DNA of 64,000 bases from Bradysia coprophila (taxonomy: Eukaryota > Arthropoda > Insecta > Diptera > Sciaridae), in the NCBI RefSeq assembly GCF_014529535.1, contig NW_023503727.1:2666001-2730000 (forward strand), in the 5' to 3' direction. The translations under genes were made by a program, and so were the position numbers. The notes beneath the pieces are model-generated. The model saw only the letters and a program-made list of their open reading frames with translations, was not told the DNA's origin and did no database searches. Shown one piece after another: positions 11,406-23,212 of the stretch (positions within the stretch are counted from its first letter, which is position 1; each line of letters starts with the position of its first letter).

Positions 11406-12632
11406 TTATTTTTTTGTCATCGCATCGGCGATTTTAAACATAACTTCTTTGAACACAGACAAAGACTCTCTCTGTATATCTATAATTTCTTTGTTATATC
11501 GCTTCTGACGCTTTTCGCTCTCCTCTCGAGCTTCTTTCTTTGATTTCGATTTAGATGAAGAACTATCGTTGGCAGCAGAGGTGTCGTTACCTTGTTCATG
11601 ATCCTAATCAATGCCTTGGCCAGAAAAAAACATCTGAACATTTCCGAATTCGGAAGACGGATCCAGCGAACGCACTGGCAAAGAACGTCGATTCGACGGT
11701 GACATTGTTTTCGATTTAGATGCTGGACTCGATCGGATTTTCGATGAGTTTTCTGACTCATTCGATGGTGAAATCGTTTTCGAGTTAACCGTTGAAGAGG
11801 ACCAGTTCGGTGATTGTGTCAGGCGTGTACTTGAAGATACTAAGTGCTTTGGCGCCACATTAGGTTTTTGCCTGTATTTCATCAATCTCGTCAAAGTATT
11901 CAAAACAATAGAATGCCCCACCAGTGTTGACGTTGAATCATTGTCGCGTTTTTTGATGTATTTTCCTCAGATGTACTTCCACCGGTTCTCACACTGTGTG
12001 CCATCGAACATAAAACCTGCCTCGCGGAACTCCTGTGCAATCCTATCCCAAATCTAGACAAAAAGAATGAAATGTCATAATGATGTTCCTGCAACGAAAA
12101 CAATATATGAAATTAAACGTTACCTCGGTGTTCTTGTGCATGGAATCCGCAAACAACCCATAGTTGTCCTTGTATTTGTTGATCAGGGTAATGGTTATGT
12201 CATATGTCCAGTAAGCTTTGGAGTTGCTCGATTTTGTGATGTCGATAGCATCCATTTCTTGATCCAATACTTGTGTAGCCTAGCCACGTCTATGTCATCA
12301 ATTGCATCCGCATCAACGGTCCCATCTACACCGTTGACTCTTGCATCCTGTGCTACTGTTTCGCTCTCATTATTCATCATAAAACAGTCTTGAGCATCCA
12401 AACTAAGCCGAGGAATTATTTCGAGTTCTGCCTCAACGTAGAAACTGATCTCAGCTAATAAAAAATTGAGGTTAGATATCTCCGAGAAAAAATAGCTGAG
12501 AATTGTTTTTGGAGAATAATATCTGGCAAAATCAACATAATACTTCCACACACAATTGTAGACCAAAACTTGACCCTTATTGTTGTAAATGGGGGATTCA
12601 TTTCGATCTACCACGAGATAATTGCACTCCAT
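11406..12632 (-). pseudogene. Trihelix (Myb/SANT-like DNA-binding) gene, decayed
   Basis: The minus-strand reading starts at an ATG at 12632 (MECNYLVVDRNESP). It passes an acidic linker, then a Myb/SANT-like domain: AYWTYDITITLINKYKD, a GAG-GTAACG intron near 12070-12122, then WDRIAQEF...QCENRWKYI. A serine-rich linker and a coiled-coil, basic C-terminus (KEAREESEKRQKRY...FKEVMFKIADAM) end at a stop at 11406-11408. This order is typical of insect MADF/trihelix-type proteins. Three lesions are visible: a frame change near 12270 just before the domain, an in-frame TGA directly after RWKYI, and an in-frame TAG after SGQGID. The upstream acidic part may contain an unplaced intron. It is a pseudogene unless the stops are sequence errors. 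Confidence 0.72.
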
Positions 12633-13175
12633 TGTCCGGTTTTCTTTCTTGATGCGTTAGCAAATTTGGCTCAAAGATATGCACATCGAAATAAAAACTA
12701 AATAAAATGAGAATCGAACAACCCATTACAAAAAAAAGGAAAATTATTTAATTCCGTAATCACAATCACGATAAAAACAACCACTTTATCGTACATTTAA
12801 AGGAACACACACGAAAGTATAAACAAAAACAGGTACATTTCGACCGTACATTCAAATTTAAATAACATTACATGACGTTTGGTGAAGGCTTCACGACCCA
12901 AATACATCGTGAGAAATCTAACCTCACAGTTAAACCTGTCATCGTTAACTGAACGAAACTCTGTGAAGAAAAAATCGTTCCTGAACGAGTTCCAACGACT
13001 GGGAAAAAAACTGAAAGAATTTAAAAGCGGCAAAAATTTGAATTTTTTTCGCTACAGTTTTAATTTAATTAAAATTCGAAATTTAACTTTTACAACTTTC
13101 TAATATTGAACTGGGTCACTACTAAATATGCGTTATTCGATAAAAATACCATGGCCTCCATAAGCCAACTCTATT
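12633..13175. other. Non-coding, nothing recognised
   Basis: Short open frames only, without recognisable domains. It may include the promoter region of the decayed trihelix gene. Confidence 0.4.
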
Positions 13176-13277
13176 AACCAAATTCTTCCTATTCAAAAAA
13201 TCGGATGTCCTTCGGAAAAAGAACAGTAGATATTTTTCCGAAGGAAATCCGATTTTTAGAATAGGAAGAATTTGGTT
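13176..13277. mobile_element. 102-bp hairpin MITE
   Basis: Near-perfect inverted repeats: AACCAAATTCTTCCTATTC at the left and GAATAGGAAGAATTTGGTT-type sequence at the right, with a short loop. No coding capacity. Confidence 0.75.
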
Positions 13278-13630
13278 ATAGTTTGTTTTTTCACTTTTTT
13301 TGTGAGAAGTAAAAGTACGTATTTGCTTAATTTTTTTTCGTAGTTGTTCCTCGGGCGTATACATAATTGTAATGTTAAGTTTCCGGAGGGGCATGCATTA
13401 AACTATATACATTGGGTGCTGCTTGGTAGTTCATTACATTCGGATCAATTTGTGATACGAGCGGAACTCACAAGTGTGTGTTTAAGCGCCAAGGTTTGAA
13501 AACTGTTATTTTGACAAGGGTAGAGTTTACAGTCAATAAATGGTCACTCAAGATGTAATTTGTGCTTCACAAGAGGTCACACAATATGGAAATGTGTGTA
13601 AAATAACGTTTTTTATATGTAAACGAACGC

Positions 13631-15255
13631 TGCGCAACGGTATTTTTTTGGCATATCTTTTAGCATATCTTTTCAAAAAAAAATTTTGTTTCCAAAAAAT
13701 ATTTTTGTTTTCAAAAAAAGTTTTGTAAGTATATAAAGAATTTTGGTTTTCAAAAAAAAGTATATAAGGAGTTTGGTTGAAGAAAAAGTAACAAAACGAA
13801 AGTTTTGCTTTTTCTACATATGAGAAAATATGGTAATAATTGATTGCAAAGAGAAATAATTTAGAAAGGCATCGAATTAAAGTGATACACTGAAAAATGA
13901 TTTTGATATCCTAAAAAAAGGTTTTCGATGTTTTGAAAAAAGATTTTTGATATCCTGTCAGCATGATACACTAAAAAATAATAAATTTTGATATCTTAAA
14001 TAAATAATAAAGATGTCAAATCTTTAAAAATTTGATCTCTCGAAATTGATATCCCCAAAAATGATTATGATTCACCGAAATTTGAAATTGATACCCAAAA
14101 AAGGAATTCTGATATCCAAAAAAAAAGAATTGATGACCCGAAAAAATAATTCTGATATCACCAAAAGCAAATTTTGATATACCAAAAAAAGAAAGTTATT
14201 TCATAGAAAAGGAAATTTTATTTCCAATAAATAGAAATTGATAACTCAGAAAAATGAATTTTCTCGAGATTTCTTATAAATGGAGATAAATAATTAACAA
14301 AGCGAGATAATTTTATTGAAAACGGAGTCATAGTATACCGTCATTCAAAAAGGAAGTCACGCTCATAGGGACGAACCAACTTTCCGGATCCGCTCGGCAT
14401 ACATGACCGCCCAGAACACGAGTCAATTTGAATACAGATTGTTATCGCAACGGATAGAGGGACTAATTCTAAGCTAATTCGTGTTAAAATGGCTTCCCTC
14501 TACAACCTGGCCACGTAGCTAATCCAGCTAAAGTCGAAAATTCGCTATTATAAAGGAGTTTAGTTCGTCCCCACAGAATTCATTTTTTTTACGAAACGAA
14601 TACCAATTTTCATTGCACTTAAAAAGCGTTTTAACACGCCGAGCGATCCGGCCCATTGCCCCGGAGCGAAGCGGAGGGCCGCAATGCGAGCCGGGCGCCG
14701 GAACGGTGTCGGTAACTTAGGAGTTAATTTTTTTTTTCTCTCGCTTCGTCTAATTTGTTTTACATAAAACTGAATTTACAGAAAAAAAAAGTTCAAAAAT
14801 ATTACATCTAACCACCGATCCATTGATTTGTTTCAATAACAATAATCATCCACAAACTTATAGTTTTTGCGAAGTCATAGAAAATGATGTATAACACAAC
14901 AGATAAAGAGAGAGCAATTTTTAAAAGGTAACTCAATCCGTTGCTCTAAAAAAAATTACCATTCATTTATTCACTTTTATCTCAATCTTCTTTTCGTTCT
15001 CATTTCAAAATTATTTCTCTTTGCAATCAATTATTACCATATTTTCTCATATGTAGAAAAAGCAAAACTTTAGTTTTGTTACTTTTTCTTCAACCAAACT
15101 CCTTATATACTAAAACAAAACTTTATTTTTGAAAACCAAAATTCTTTATATACTTACAAAACTTTTTTTGAAAACAAAAATATTTTTTGGAAACAAAAAC
15201 AAATTTTGAAAAGATATGATAAAAGATATGCCAAAAAAAATACCGTCGCTGCGCA
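13631..15255. mobile_element. 1.6-kb foldback element with arms of about 230 bp
   Basis: The left arm (13631-13865) begins TGCGCAACGGTATTTTTTTG. The right arm (about 15003-15255) is its inverse complement, ending AATACCGTCGCTGCGCA. The arms share ATATGAGAAAATATGGTAAT and AGTATATAAGGAGTTTGGTT blocks. The interior has runs of GATATCC-AAAAA-type units (about 13890-14260) and a core (14330-14720) with a GAGCGAAGCGGAGG hairpin. No transposase frame was found. Confidence 0.8.
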
Positions 15256-16653
15256 TCTCTGCTTTACAATAAACCTATATTCGTAGCAAGCAATTGAGTT
15301 TCTGTTCATTTTGTGAAGTAAAAGAAATGAGGTTTTCCACCTTCTACGAAGAAGGAGGAAAGCAACATTTTCAAGACCAATGATCGCGCGGTTCAGGACA
15401 ATTTCGAGCTGAACATGTAATTTTGATTTAGTTTATTTCATTCCCATCGCTCCAGCCTGTTTGAAGACCAAAAACAAGTTGAAAACACTGAAAAATATGG
15501 GTCTCCTGGAGCGACATTTTACTTCAACTAACTTTATGGCTTGCAACAGAATTTATCTGGGGTTTTTTATACGTGGAATGAAAGAGGGTAAGTCCAGCTA
15601 CAACACCCTATAGTCAGTTCCGCGGATAAATTCTGTTGCAAGCCAGTAGCACTGACCAAACATTGACCATATTTTGAGTCATAAGTCTAGAACGGGTGGC
15701 GGCCCATACCGATGATTATACTCTTTATGAAGGTCTGCCAAAGGCCTATATTCCTACAAATTTTCTACTTATAGAAACAAGTCTATCTTGAGCTATCACA
15801 AAAAAACTGTTTTCACCACCCCTTCACATGCTATGACTTTTCACGTGTTCACTCCGAAAATGGGAAACTAACAGAAAAACTAAAAGATCCCTATTTCTTA
15901 GAATTGAAAGATGATTCAAACGAGCTATAGCTTGCCTGGATCGCCGAACCATTGTTTTCAAATTGGTTCAAGTTTTGGCGATATCACTCTTAAAATAATT
16001 ATTTCTTGAGTTATCGACGAAAAACGGTTTTCGAGACCCTCTGACATGCTTCCTCCTTTAAACGCTTTAACCGAAAATAAAAATAAATATTCGAAAAAAA
16101 AATGAAAGATACGTATTTAGGACTGAAAGACGAATCTAACGAGCTATCAATCATTAAAATCGGAGACCGCTCATTCCCCTTTAACCATCACCTGCAGTTT
16201 AGGCGATATGTCTCTTAAGCTGAATTTACCAAGGTTCTGAAAGAACAGATTAGGACACCCACGAAGGCGGGTGACACCAGCTTAAATAATTTTTTTTTTT
16301 TTGGTATGTTGAAGTCATCATAAAGATTTTCATAAACGCGGATTTCGATGTAGTTCACGTAAAAAAAAACGATCAACCGTGGTTATTTAGATGAACCGGA
16401 TTTCTGACCCAAATCTTATCTTCAGTGGCAATCAACGTTTCGCTGAATCGACTGAACCAAACCAACACGAAAAAGTTTTTGGAACATCCAAACTTGAATG
16501 ATACAACAATTTAGGTTGTGCTCTGGAAAGTAAATCACACTTCTAGAGATAGCAATGTGAAACGTAAGGTTATCAGAAATATATTCTTTGAATTTCCCGA
16601 AAAAACAAGTGTTGCGATCTTTGTAGTTTCATTTAATAAAGATGAGTACACAG
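15256..16653. repeat. Dispersed repeat C, copy 1, with a short hairpin
   Basis: An inverted repeat (GGCTTGCAACAGAATTTATC near 15539 and its complement near 15645) encloses GTCCAGCTACAACACCCTAT. About 15990-16190 shares CTTGAGTTATCG, CCTCTGACATG and ATTAAAATCGGAGACCGCT with 21150-21340. The same repeat therefore sits inside the Foldback-like element at 19920. Several wobbling open frames, none recognisable. Confidence 0.6.
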
Positions 16654-17114
16654 CAGGGGCTATTTAGTCGAATTAATTTGCCGAAATTCGCCAAAATTCG
16701 CCGAAATTCGTCGAAATTCGCCAAAATTCTCCCAAATTAAAAAATTCAAATTTTGAAAATTTTCTTCCAAATTTATGTTTTTTGGAATATTTTGCTAGTT
16801 TTGTGATATAGCATAACAAAAATATGCAAGAATCTACCAAATTCACAAATATATGTAAAATTCACAAAATTAGGACATTTTTCATCGTTTTTCCAAAAAA
16901 AAGCCATCATGGCTTCCCGGTTAAAAATAGATTTCTGGAATGTCTTGGCCAAAAATATGTAACTAAGTTCTACGATTCTTTGAAATTTCTTAAAATCATG
17001 TATAAATTCACAAAAATTCGCAAAAATTCGTCAAAGTTCGCCAAAATTCGTCAAAATTCGCCAAAATTCGTCAAATTCGCCAAATTCGCTAATAATTCAA
17101 CTAAATATCCCCTG
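16654..17114. mobile_element. hAT-like non-autonomous element, target duplication GTACACAG
   Basis: The ends CAGGGGCTATTTAGT and ACTAAATATCCCCTG form hAT-type terminal repeats around arrays of AAATTCGCCAAAATTCG-like units. The left flank is GTACACAG. The right flank reads GTACAC and then breaks because a second element inserted there at 17121. The missing AG is recovered after that element at 19059-19066 as GTACACAG, restoring an exact 8-bp duplication. Confidence 0.85.
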
Positions 17115-17120
17115 GTACAC

Positions 17121-19056
17121 CGAGGGGTAACCGACTGGCCAAAATGGTGGCAAATCAATTTCTAATTCCTTTCAATTCCGCTTAATTACCTCAATTACCG
17201 GACCAACTCGTCTAATTGCCGGATTCGCTCTATTTCCTTTCAATTCCGTTCAATTCCGTTCAATTCCGTTCAATTCCTTTCAATTTCTTTCAATTCCCGT
17301 TCAATTCCCTTTCAATTCACTTTCAATTTCCTTTCAATACCCTTTCAATTTCTAAAGGTACTTCCTGTCAATTCCTTTTAATTGCTCTTAATTCCTTTTA
17401 TTTCTTTAATTAACGGATTAACACCACTACTTGCCGGATTCGCCCTTCAATTCCTATAATTTCAATCAATTCCTTCAATTCCACGAATTTTCGAAATAAT
17501 TGCTCGATACTTTCAAATAGATATAAATTTAAAGTCAAAGTTAAACCCTTAAGCATTTTGGAAAAAGAATCGTCAGATTATATCAAGATAAAATTTGGAA
17601 CAACTATGTTGTCCTACATTTGTGACTCATTTTGTTAGAATCTTTAATTTTTACTCATACTTTTAGAAGAGATTTTTCAATTTCAATTTAGATTAAACCG
17701 TCCAATTGACTGCAGTTTTGTTTAAAATGATTTCACATCGCACATCATTGTTTATTTTAGATAAATGGTATTTTTCGTACCATAACAGGAAAGGACGAAA
17801 AACTTTTGTGCATCCGACAACTGAAATACGACATATTTTGCCATGATTTTTCATTAAGAAATGTCAGTTTTTCCCGAACTATATATCGTGCAGGAATAGT
17901 TATTTACGTATATGTTGTGGACGGTATATTTTAGGCAATTTCGCGGATTGTAGCGCGAACGAAGTGAGTGCCTAAAATAAACCGTCCACAACAGATGCGT
18001 ATACAACTTTTCATGCTGAGGGCCTAAGTTACGAGAAAAATTCCGTAATTTATGTCCTAGGCAAGAAAAAAACTTTATTTCTTTACGATTTATGGTGCGG
18101 GAAAGGAATTACATGATCTTTTCCATGACTATACATTTATTAAATTTAATATGGTGAATGTGAAGTGTGTATGTTTTCAAGTAAATTGCTGTGTTTTGTC
18201 TATTTCAGTTGTCCGATGCACAAAACGTTGTTCGTACCTCGACAGGAAATGGATTTGTTCAGCACACGTCAGCAAAAGCCAAAGCACTCAATTTTTGTTT
18301 CGCTCAAGTGATCGACATCGTAAGATTTTAGGCTTTTGAAAAGTTGATGGAATAGATGATATTGTCGGTGATGCATTTTTCTGTAAATTTGGTTTGAAAC
18401 TGGAGCATTTCGCATCGGCAATGCCCCAGCCTAACATTCCCCCGACGAATATTCACTTGTTTGTTGCGGCTCAAACTCTTCCGCATCTGACTCACAAGAA
18501 TCCTCTGAAAAAGAATCCTTCAGTGTGCATATTTTGAACATAAAAGAACGTTGGACCTGTTCTAAAATGGAACTGATCAACACTGTACACTGTTATTTAT
18601 TGCGCGGGAGCTTTTAAAATTAAAACAAAAAGGAAATAGTGTGGTTTTGCATTCGCTGGTCCTTCTTTCCGATAATCACACTTATCAGCATTTACTCTCA
18701 TTTACTTTCAATTCCTTACAATTCACGCCGTAAGTGCGGTCGAAATTCAAAATGGAAAGTGCGGAGGTCTTTCTAACGTAGCGTCATTTTCATACAATGA
18801 AGCGTTGAAATGTATTTTTCGGTTCACTTTTTCATCGAATCGTTCACTTAAAATTCAAATTTTAGGCACACTTACGGCGTGAATTCCACATATTTCCAGT
18901 CAATTCCTATCAATTCCGATCAATTCCGGTCAATTCCGATCAATTCCGGTCAATTCCATCAATTCCGGTCAATTCCATCAATTCCAATTATTTACCGGAT
19001 ACTCCGGCAATTCCTTTGAGGGTGTGTAGTCAATTTCCCGAGTCGGTTACCCCTCG
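17121..19056. mobile_element. hAT-like 1.9-kb element nested in the end of the previous one, target duplication TGGTACAC
   Basis: The termini are CGAGGGGTAACCGACT and AGTCGGTTACCCCTCG. TGGTACAC flanks both sides exactly (17113-17120 and 19057-19064), an 8-bp duplication typical of hAT elements. The interior carries long CAATTCC/TTCAATTCCGT arrays (17180-17500 and 18890-19010) and a diverged inner inverted repeat (about 17770-17830 versus 18200-18260). It also has a strong hairpin at 17921-17993 with a GTTGTGGACGGT stem. No transposase was found. Confidence 0.88.
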
Positions 19057-19216
19057 TGGTACACAGTTCGTGAAAAATGGTTGAAAAATCGACACTCTGC
19101 AAAATGATTGAAAAATTGCGGCGCGAAGTTTTAAATGTGCGAATCAAAGTTTCTGTTTTATGTGATTTATTGGTTAGTTATTAGTTGAAATTATGTCCTT
19201 TTCGTTCTGACGCCCA

Positions 19217-19593
19217 GCGAGAGTGTTGAAATCGTCATCAGCAGTGAGCAATATCAGCAATTGATTGAAGCGAGTTCGACATTTTGTGCCAATCCACCCG
19301 TATACGATTTGATACCGGATAACTTCGAAGGCGGTGTGGCAGATTTAAGTAAAGGGATTTTCCAGCGTAAACATCGGGAGGATTTCAACTGTGTGACCGC
19401 TTCAAACAAAATACTGCTGAGCGCTGGTATTGATGCCATTAAAGGTGCTACAACCCCAATCCATGTTCAAAGCATAATTACGGAAAAGTCGAATTTCTGG
19501 ATGAGGGCTGGAACTGTTTTTGTGGACATTCTCAGGAGAATTCCTTTAGCGATCATGGATGGTGCACAACATTCTCACCCGTGGCGCAGATAA
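19217..19593 (+). CDS. Unrecognised coding-like exon (about 125 codons)
   Basis: A plus-strand frame, open from a possible acceptor (GCCCAGCGAG at about 19216), ends at TAA 19591-19593. The product has ordinary amino-acid composition (SVEIVISSEQYQQLIEASS...GAQHSHPWRR) and a markedly higher GC content than the surrounding repeats, with no repeat signature. There is no in-frame ATG near the start, so if real it is a terminal exon. I recognise no domain, and no partner exon was found: a candidate at 18217-18320 lies in an inverted-repeat arm and was rejected. It could be the tail of a gene broken by the nested elements to its left. Confidence 0.35.
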
Positions 19594-20023
19594 AATCTCA
19601 ATGACATTTTTGCTTTAATCAACCACACATGTGTGTACAGTAGAAGTTACTTGTGCCTTTATTCTGTATATCTTTACAAGGCCTAAGAATCAATATAAAT
19701 ATATTAAACTAACCACGCTTGCAAAATATAACGCTTGACTCCTATTTTGTTTCATTTTGTTCATTTTGTTAACATTTATTTCCATCGTTTATTTTGCCAT
19801 AAATATCACCGAAAGACCTTAAATCACTTAGGTGGCCCTAACTCACGAAGGGCCGACCCGAATATGCCCATCTTCGAACTGAGCCGCACTATTTCGACTA
19901 TCTTTCAGGGAAAAAAAATGGCGCGTGCTATTTGCCCTTAAGTGCAAATAGTATTCTAATACGCTATTTGCACTTAAGTGTAATTAGTCTTCTAATACAC
20001 TATTTGCACTTAAGTTAAATTAG

Positions 20024-20140
20024 CACAAAGACTATTTGCCCTTACACAGGTTAGCAGTCGCTATGTAACACGATTTTGCGCAGCGCAAAATCGTGTTACA
20101 TAGCGACTGCTAACCTGTGTAAGGGCAAATAGTCTTTGTG
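20024..20140. repeat. Perfect 117-bp palindrome (58-bp arms, 1-nt centre)
   Basis: Reading outward from the central A at 20082, every base pairs for 58 positions. The arm begins CACAAAGACTATTTGCCC and reaches GATTTTGCGC at the centre. No mismatch was found by eye. It lies in the left part of the Foldback-like element. Confidence 0.92.
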
Positions 20141-22163
20141 TGCAAATAGTGAACATTATAATTAACTTCAATTAAAGTATGGGAAGAAATAAACTTCTTA
20201 ATTTTCAATTTCAACCCGCCATACAAATTGTTGTTGTAATCGTCATCTACATGGGAAGTATAAAGTGTCCTTTAGAGAGCACTATTGCTAGAATCAAAAA
20301 AGACAAAAACACGGGTCCTTTTATTTTCCGAATTCTTCAAGAAAACGGTAAAAAATTGGAAAAAAATTTCTTTTGTACCTCCCTCATTGCTTAGATTTTT
20401 TTGATGTGGTGTGTGTATTTCAATGTATCAATATGAGTGGTGGGAGGGGGTATAGTATGCCATATTGAAGACAGTTTTTTTACAATCGCAATATTTGTTG
20501 CTGTTAGTCCGCAACAAAATGGTATTTTTCCAATGAAATAGTCAATTTGATGACTAAGAGTGTCGTCCCACTTGATCATATCGTTTTTCCAAACTCCTGT
20601 CGCGTAGCAAATGTTGGTCCAATTGAGAAACTAATTACTGTTCCGGAGTCCTGAGGTCATTTGCTATACGCTAACACTTTATTTGACTAAAATCCTCCGA
20701 GAAAAATGTAATATTTTTTCTCTTGATATTGCTAACTTTGGATCTGTTTTAACCACATATATTCGCGACATTGCGAAGCGCCTTTTTATTGATAAGGTAA
20801 AAGAATAGTAGACGACAAAAAATGACTGCTTTAGTACCGTTCCAGATGCTGTTCCAGCTGTGGAGCCTCCAGAAAGAAGGATTTTAGCACCAACGTTTTT
20901 TCCAAGACTTCTGTAGGCTTGCAGCACAAAAGTACTGGGTTCATTTATATGTGGAACGATAGTGGGTGAGACCAGCTACAACACCCCATACTCAGTTCCG
21001 TGGAACGTCGAAGCTGCAGGGAAGGCGGACTCTCCGAAGATTCACTATATTATTAAAAATAACTATCGTGGATGTACTCGCACCAGCCAGTGCGTATACT
21101 CTACCTGAAGGTCTTTTCAAGGCCGACATTAGTACAACAACATTACAACAATCTAAAATAATTTTTTCTTGAGTTATTGCCAAAAAACTGTTTTCGGTAC
21201 CCTCTGACATGTCTCTACTTTTGAATGCTTTTCACAGAATATAATTTTTTTTCTCGAAAAAGTGAAAGATACGTGTTTCCTAGAATTGAAAGTCGAATCC
21301 AACGAGCTATCACTCATTAAAATCGGAGACCGCTTGTTCTCAAAGTTAAGAAAATCACCTAAAGTTTTGGCGATATGACTCTTAAGTGCAAACGTAACAT
21401 TACTTTTTATGGCCATATGTAGAAGGAAAAATCAAGTTTTTTTTTAAATTTAAATGACAAGGAAAGGTGCTTAGGCATAGCTGTCATTCCGACCTGTTAA
21501 AACTTGTATCTTTTCAAAGTACAGATTACAAATAAAAAATTTCTTCCAAAGGTTTTTCTGCGGAGATGGTTCCCATTATGCAACTGGCCATTTTTGTATA
21601 TGATATGATTTTGATTTTTTATCTCCGCTTATCTCGTGTAATCAAGTTTTGTTGATGCAACACTCTTCCTTTTGGCCATTCGTAGAAGCAACGCACTCCA
21701 AGAACAAGCACAAGAGCAGATTTTTTTAACGGTCAAAAAGCCTCTTATTTTGGTCCCGCAGTTATATTATACCAACATAAAAAACTAAATTTATATGAAA
21801 AATTCTGACTACTGCGTCGAGTAGGCCTCTTATATTAAATGTGTTGTCGTGCCTGTTTTGGAGTGCGTTGGTAGAAGTAAGAATCAAGTGTTGCCGATGT
21901 AAAACTCTTCTTTCTGACCATTTGTAGAAGCAAAAATCAAGTTTTGTCGATGGAACACTCTTACTCGTGGCTATTTGCATAAGGAAAATTAAGGTTAATA
22001 TCGGCGTTAATCTACAGTCTTTAACATTTCAAATGTCTCACTATCAAAATTTTCAGAGAATTTCATTGTGTCGTTGCGAATTCTCAATGACATTCTCTGA
22101 AAAAAATGACAGTGAGACATTTGAAATGTTAAAGTTTGTACTAATTTTCTCTAATCTTTCTAC

Positions 22164-22550
22164 TAGGGATGGGAGGAGTTCAAAATTATCGATAATATCA
22201 ATCAAAAGAAATTATCGATAATCGATTAATCATATCGTTATCGATAATTTAATAAATATCGATAATTATCAAAATATCGAAATTCGATAATTATCAAAAT
22301 ATCGATATTTTGATATTTATCTGAAAATTCATGATAATATACCGATATATCGGAATATATCGATTAATATCGGATTTTCGGACCAAAATATCGATATATC
22401 GAATTATCGATATCTTGATAATTATCAAAATATCAAAAATTATCGATTATCGATATTTTTTTTGATAATTTTCGATAAAAAAAGTCGATAATTATCGATT
22501 ATCGATAATTGATAATTATCGATAATCATAATCATTATCGCCCATGCCTA
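22164..22550. mobile_element. hAT-like MITE filled with TATCGATAA units, target duplication CTTTCTAC
   Basis: The ends are TAGGGATGGG and CCCATGCCTA. CTTTCTAC flanks both sides exactly (22156-22163 and 22551-22558), giving an 8-bp duplication. The interior of about 350 bp is almost entirely overlapping ATCGATAAT, TATCGATAA and AATATCGAT units. It is nested inside the Foldback-like element. Confidence 0.88.
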
Positions 22551-23212
22551 CTTTCTACTCTCAGCAGACGATCAAATTATTAGAAGACTATTTCCAAAAT
22601 AGTTATTTCGAAACAAACCGTTTACGAGCTGTTTGATAAGCTTACGTTGCCGACCGTTAACCGTTAGATGGCGTATTAAACCTAATCTGAACTTGTTTTT
22701 GTAGGTCTTTTTCTTCAAATTTCATTAAAAAAAATAGTTTGTGCGTCTAACTGTTTGAAACTGCACTTATATTATAACGAAAGTTGACTGCCTTTACTTT
22801 AGTCATTTCGAGGAAAAAACAGTACTACTTTCCACTTATATTTTCATTTTCTCAAAAACATATAAGTGCAAATAGTCCATTAAGACACTATTTGCACTTC
22901 AGTGCAAATAGTGTATAGGGCACTTAAGTGCAAATAGTCTATTAGAACACTAAGTGCCCTTAAGTGCGAATAGTCTTTTTATACACTATTTGCACTTAAG
23001 TGCAAATAGTCACTTCGAAAAAAAAATTTGAAATCGGATTTGATTTACTCAAGATATCGACGTGACGGACAGACGGACAGACAAAATTTTTATTGCGGAT
23101 TCGTCATCTATGAACATAGGCAAACACTTTGCCCTTACCGTCTGCTTCGAATTCCATCAATTACACACGGCATCGTAATCCTATAAGCCCCTTTGTACTT
23201 CGTACGAGGTTA

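Larger units (their letters stand above)
19920..23017. mobile_element. Foldback-like element, 3.1 kb, with palindromic 24-mer arrays
   Basis: The ends are GGCGCGTGCTATTTGC on the left and GCAAATAGTCACTTCG on the right. These match the ends of the element at 43037-45007. Near both ends lie reiterated CTATTTGCACTTAAGTGC palindromes (about 19927-20040 and 22860-23010). The insertion is in an A-run with an apparent 9-bp duplication (AAAAAAAAT, allowing one A of slippage). Short reiterated units in the arms plus a 9-bp duplication are hallmarks of Drosophila FB/MULE-type foldbacks. The interior holds a 117-bp perfect palindrome, a piece of repeat C and a hAT-like MITE (22164-22550). No transposase frame is recognised. 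Confidence 0.8.
19773..23212. repeat. Tail of dispersed repeat A, copy 3, split by an insertion
   Basis: 19773-19919 matches 2181-2320, and 23018-23212 matches 2330-2518 including the ACGGACAGACGGACAGAC tract and the CTTCGTACG end. The two parts are contiguous in copy 1, so copy 1 is the empty site for the element at 19920-23017. Confidence 0.85.

Noticed and set aside
18151-18339. Apparent exon with acceptor TATTTCAG and donor GTAAGA inside the 17121-19056 element
   Set aside because: The same sequence occurs inverted and diverged at about 17770-17830, so it is one arm of an internal inverted repeat. The splice-like signals are most simply coincidence.
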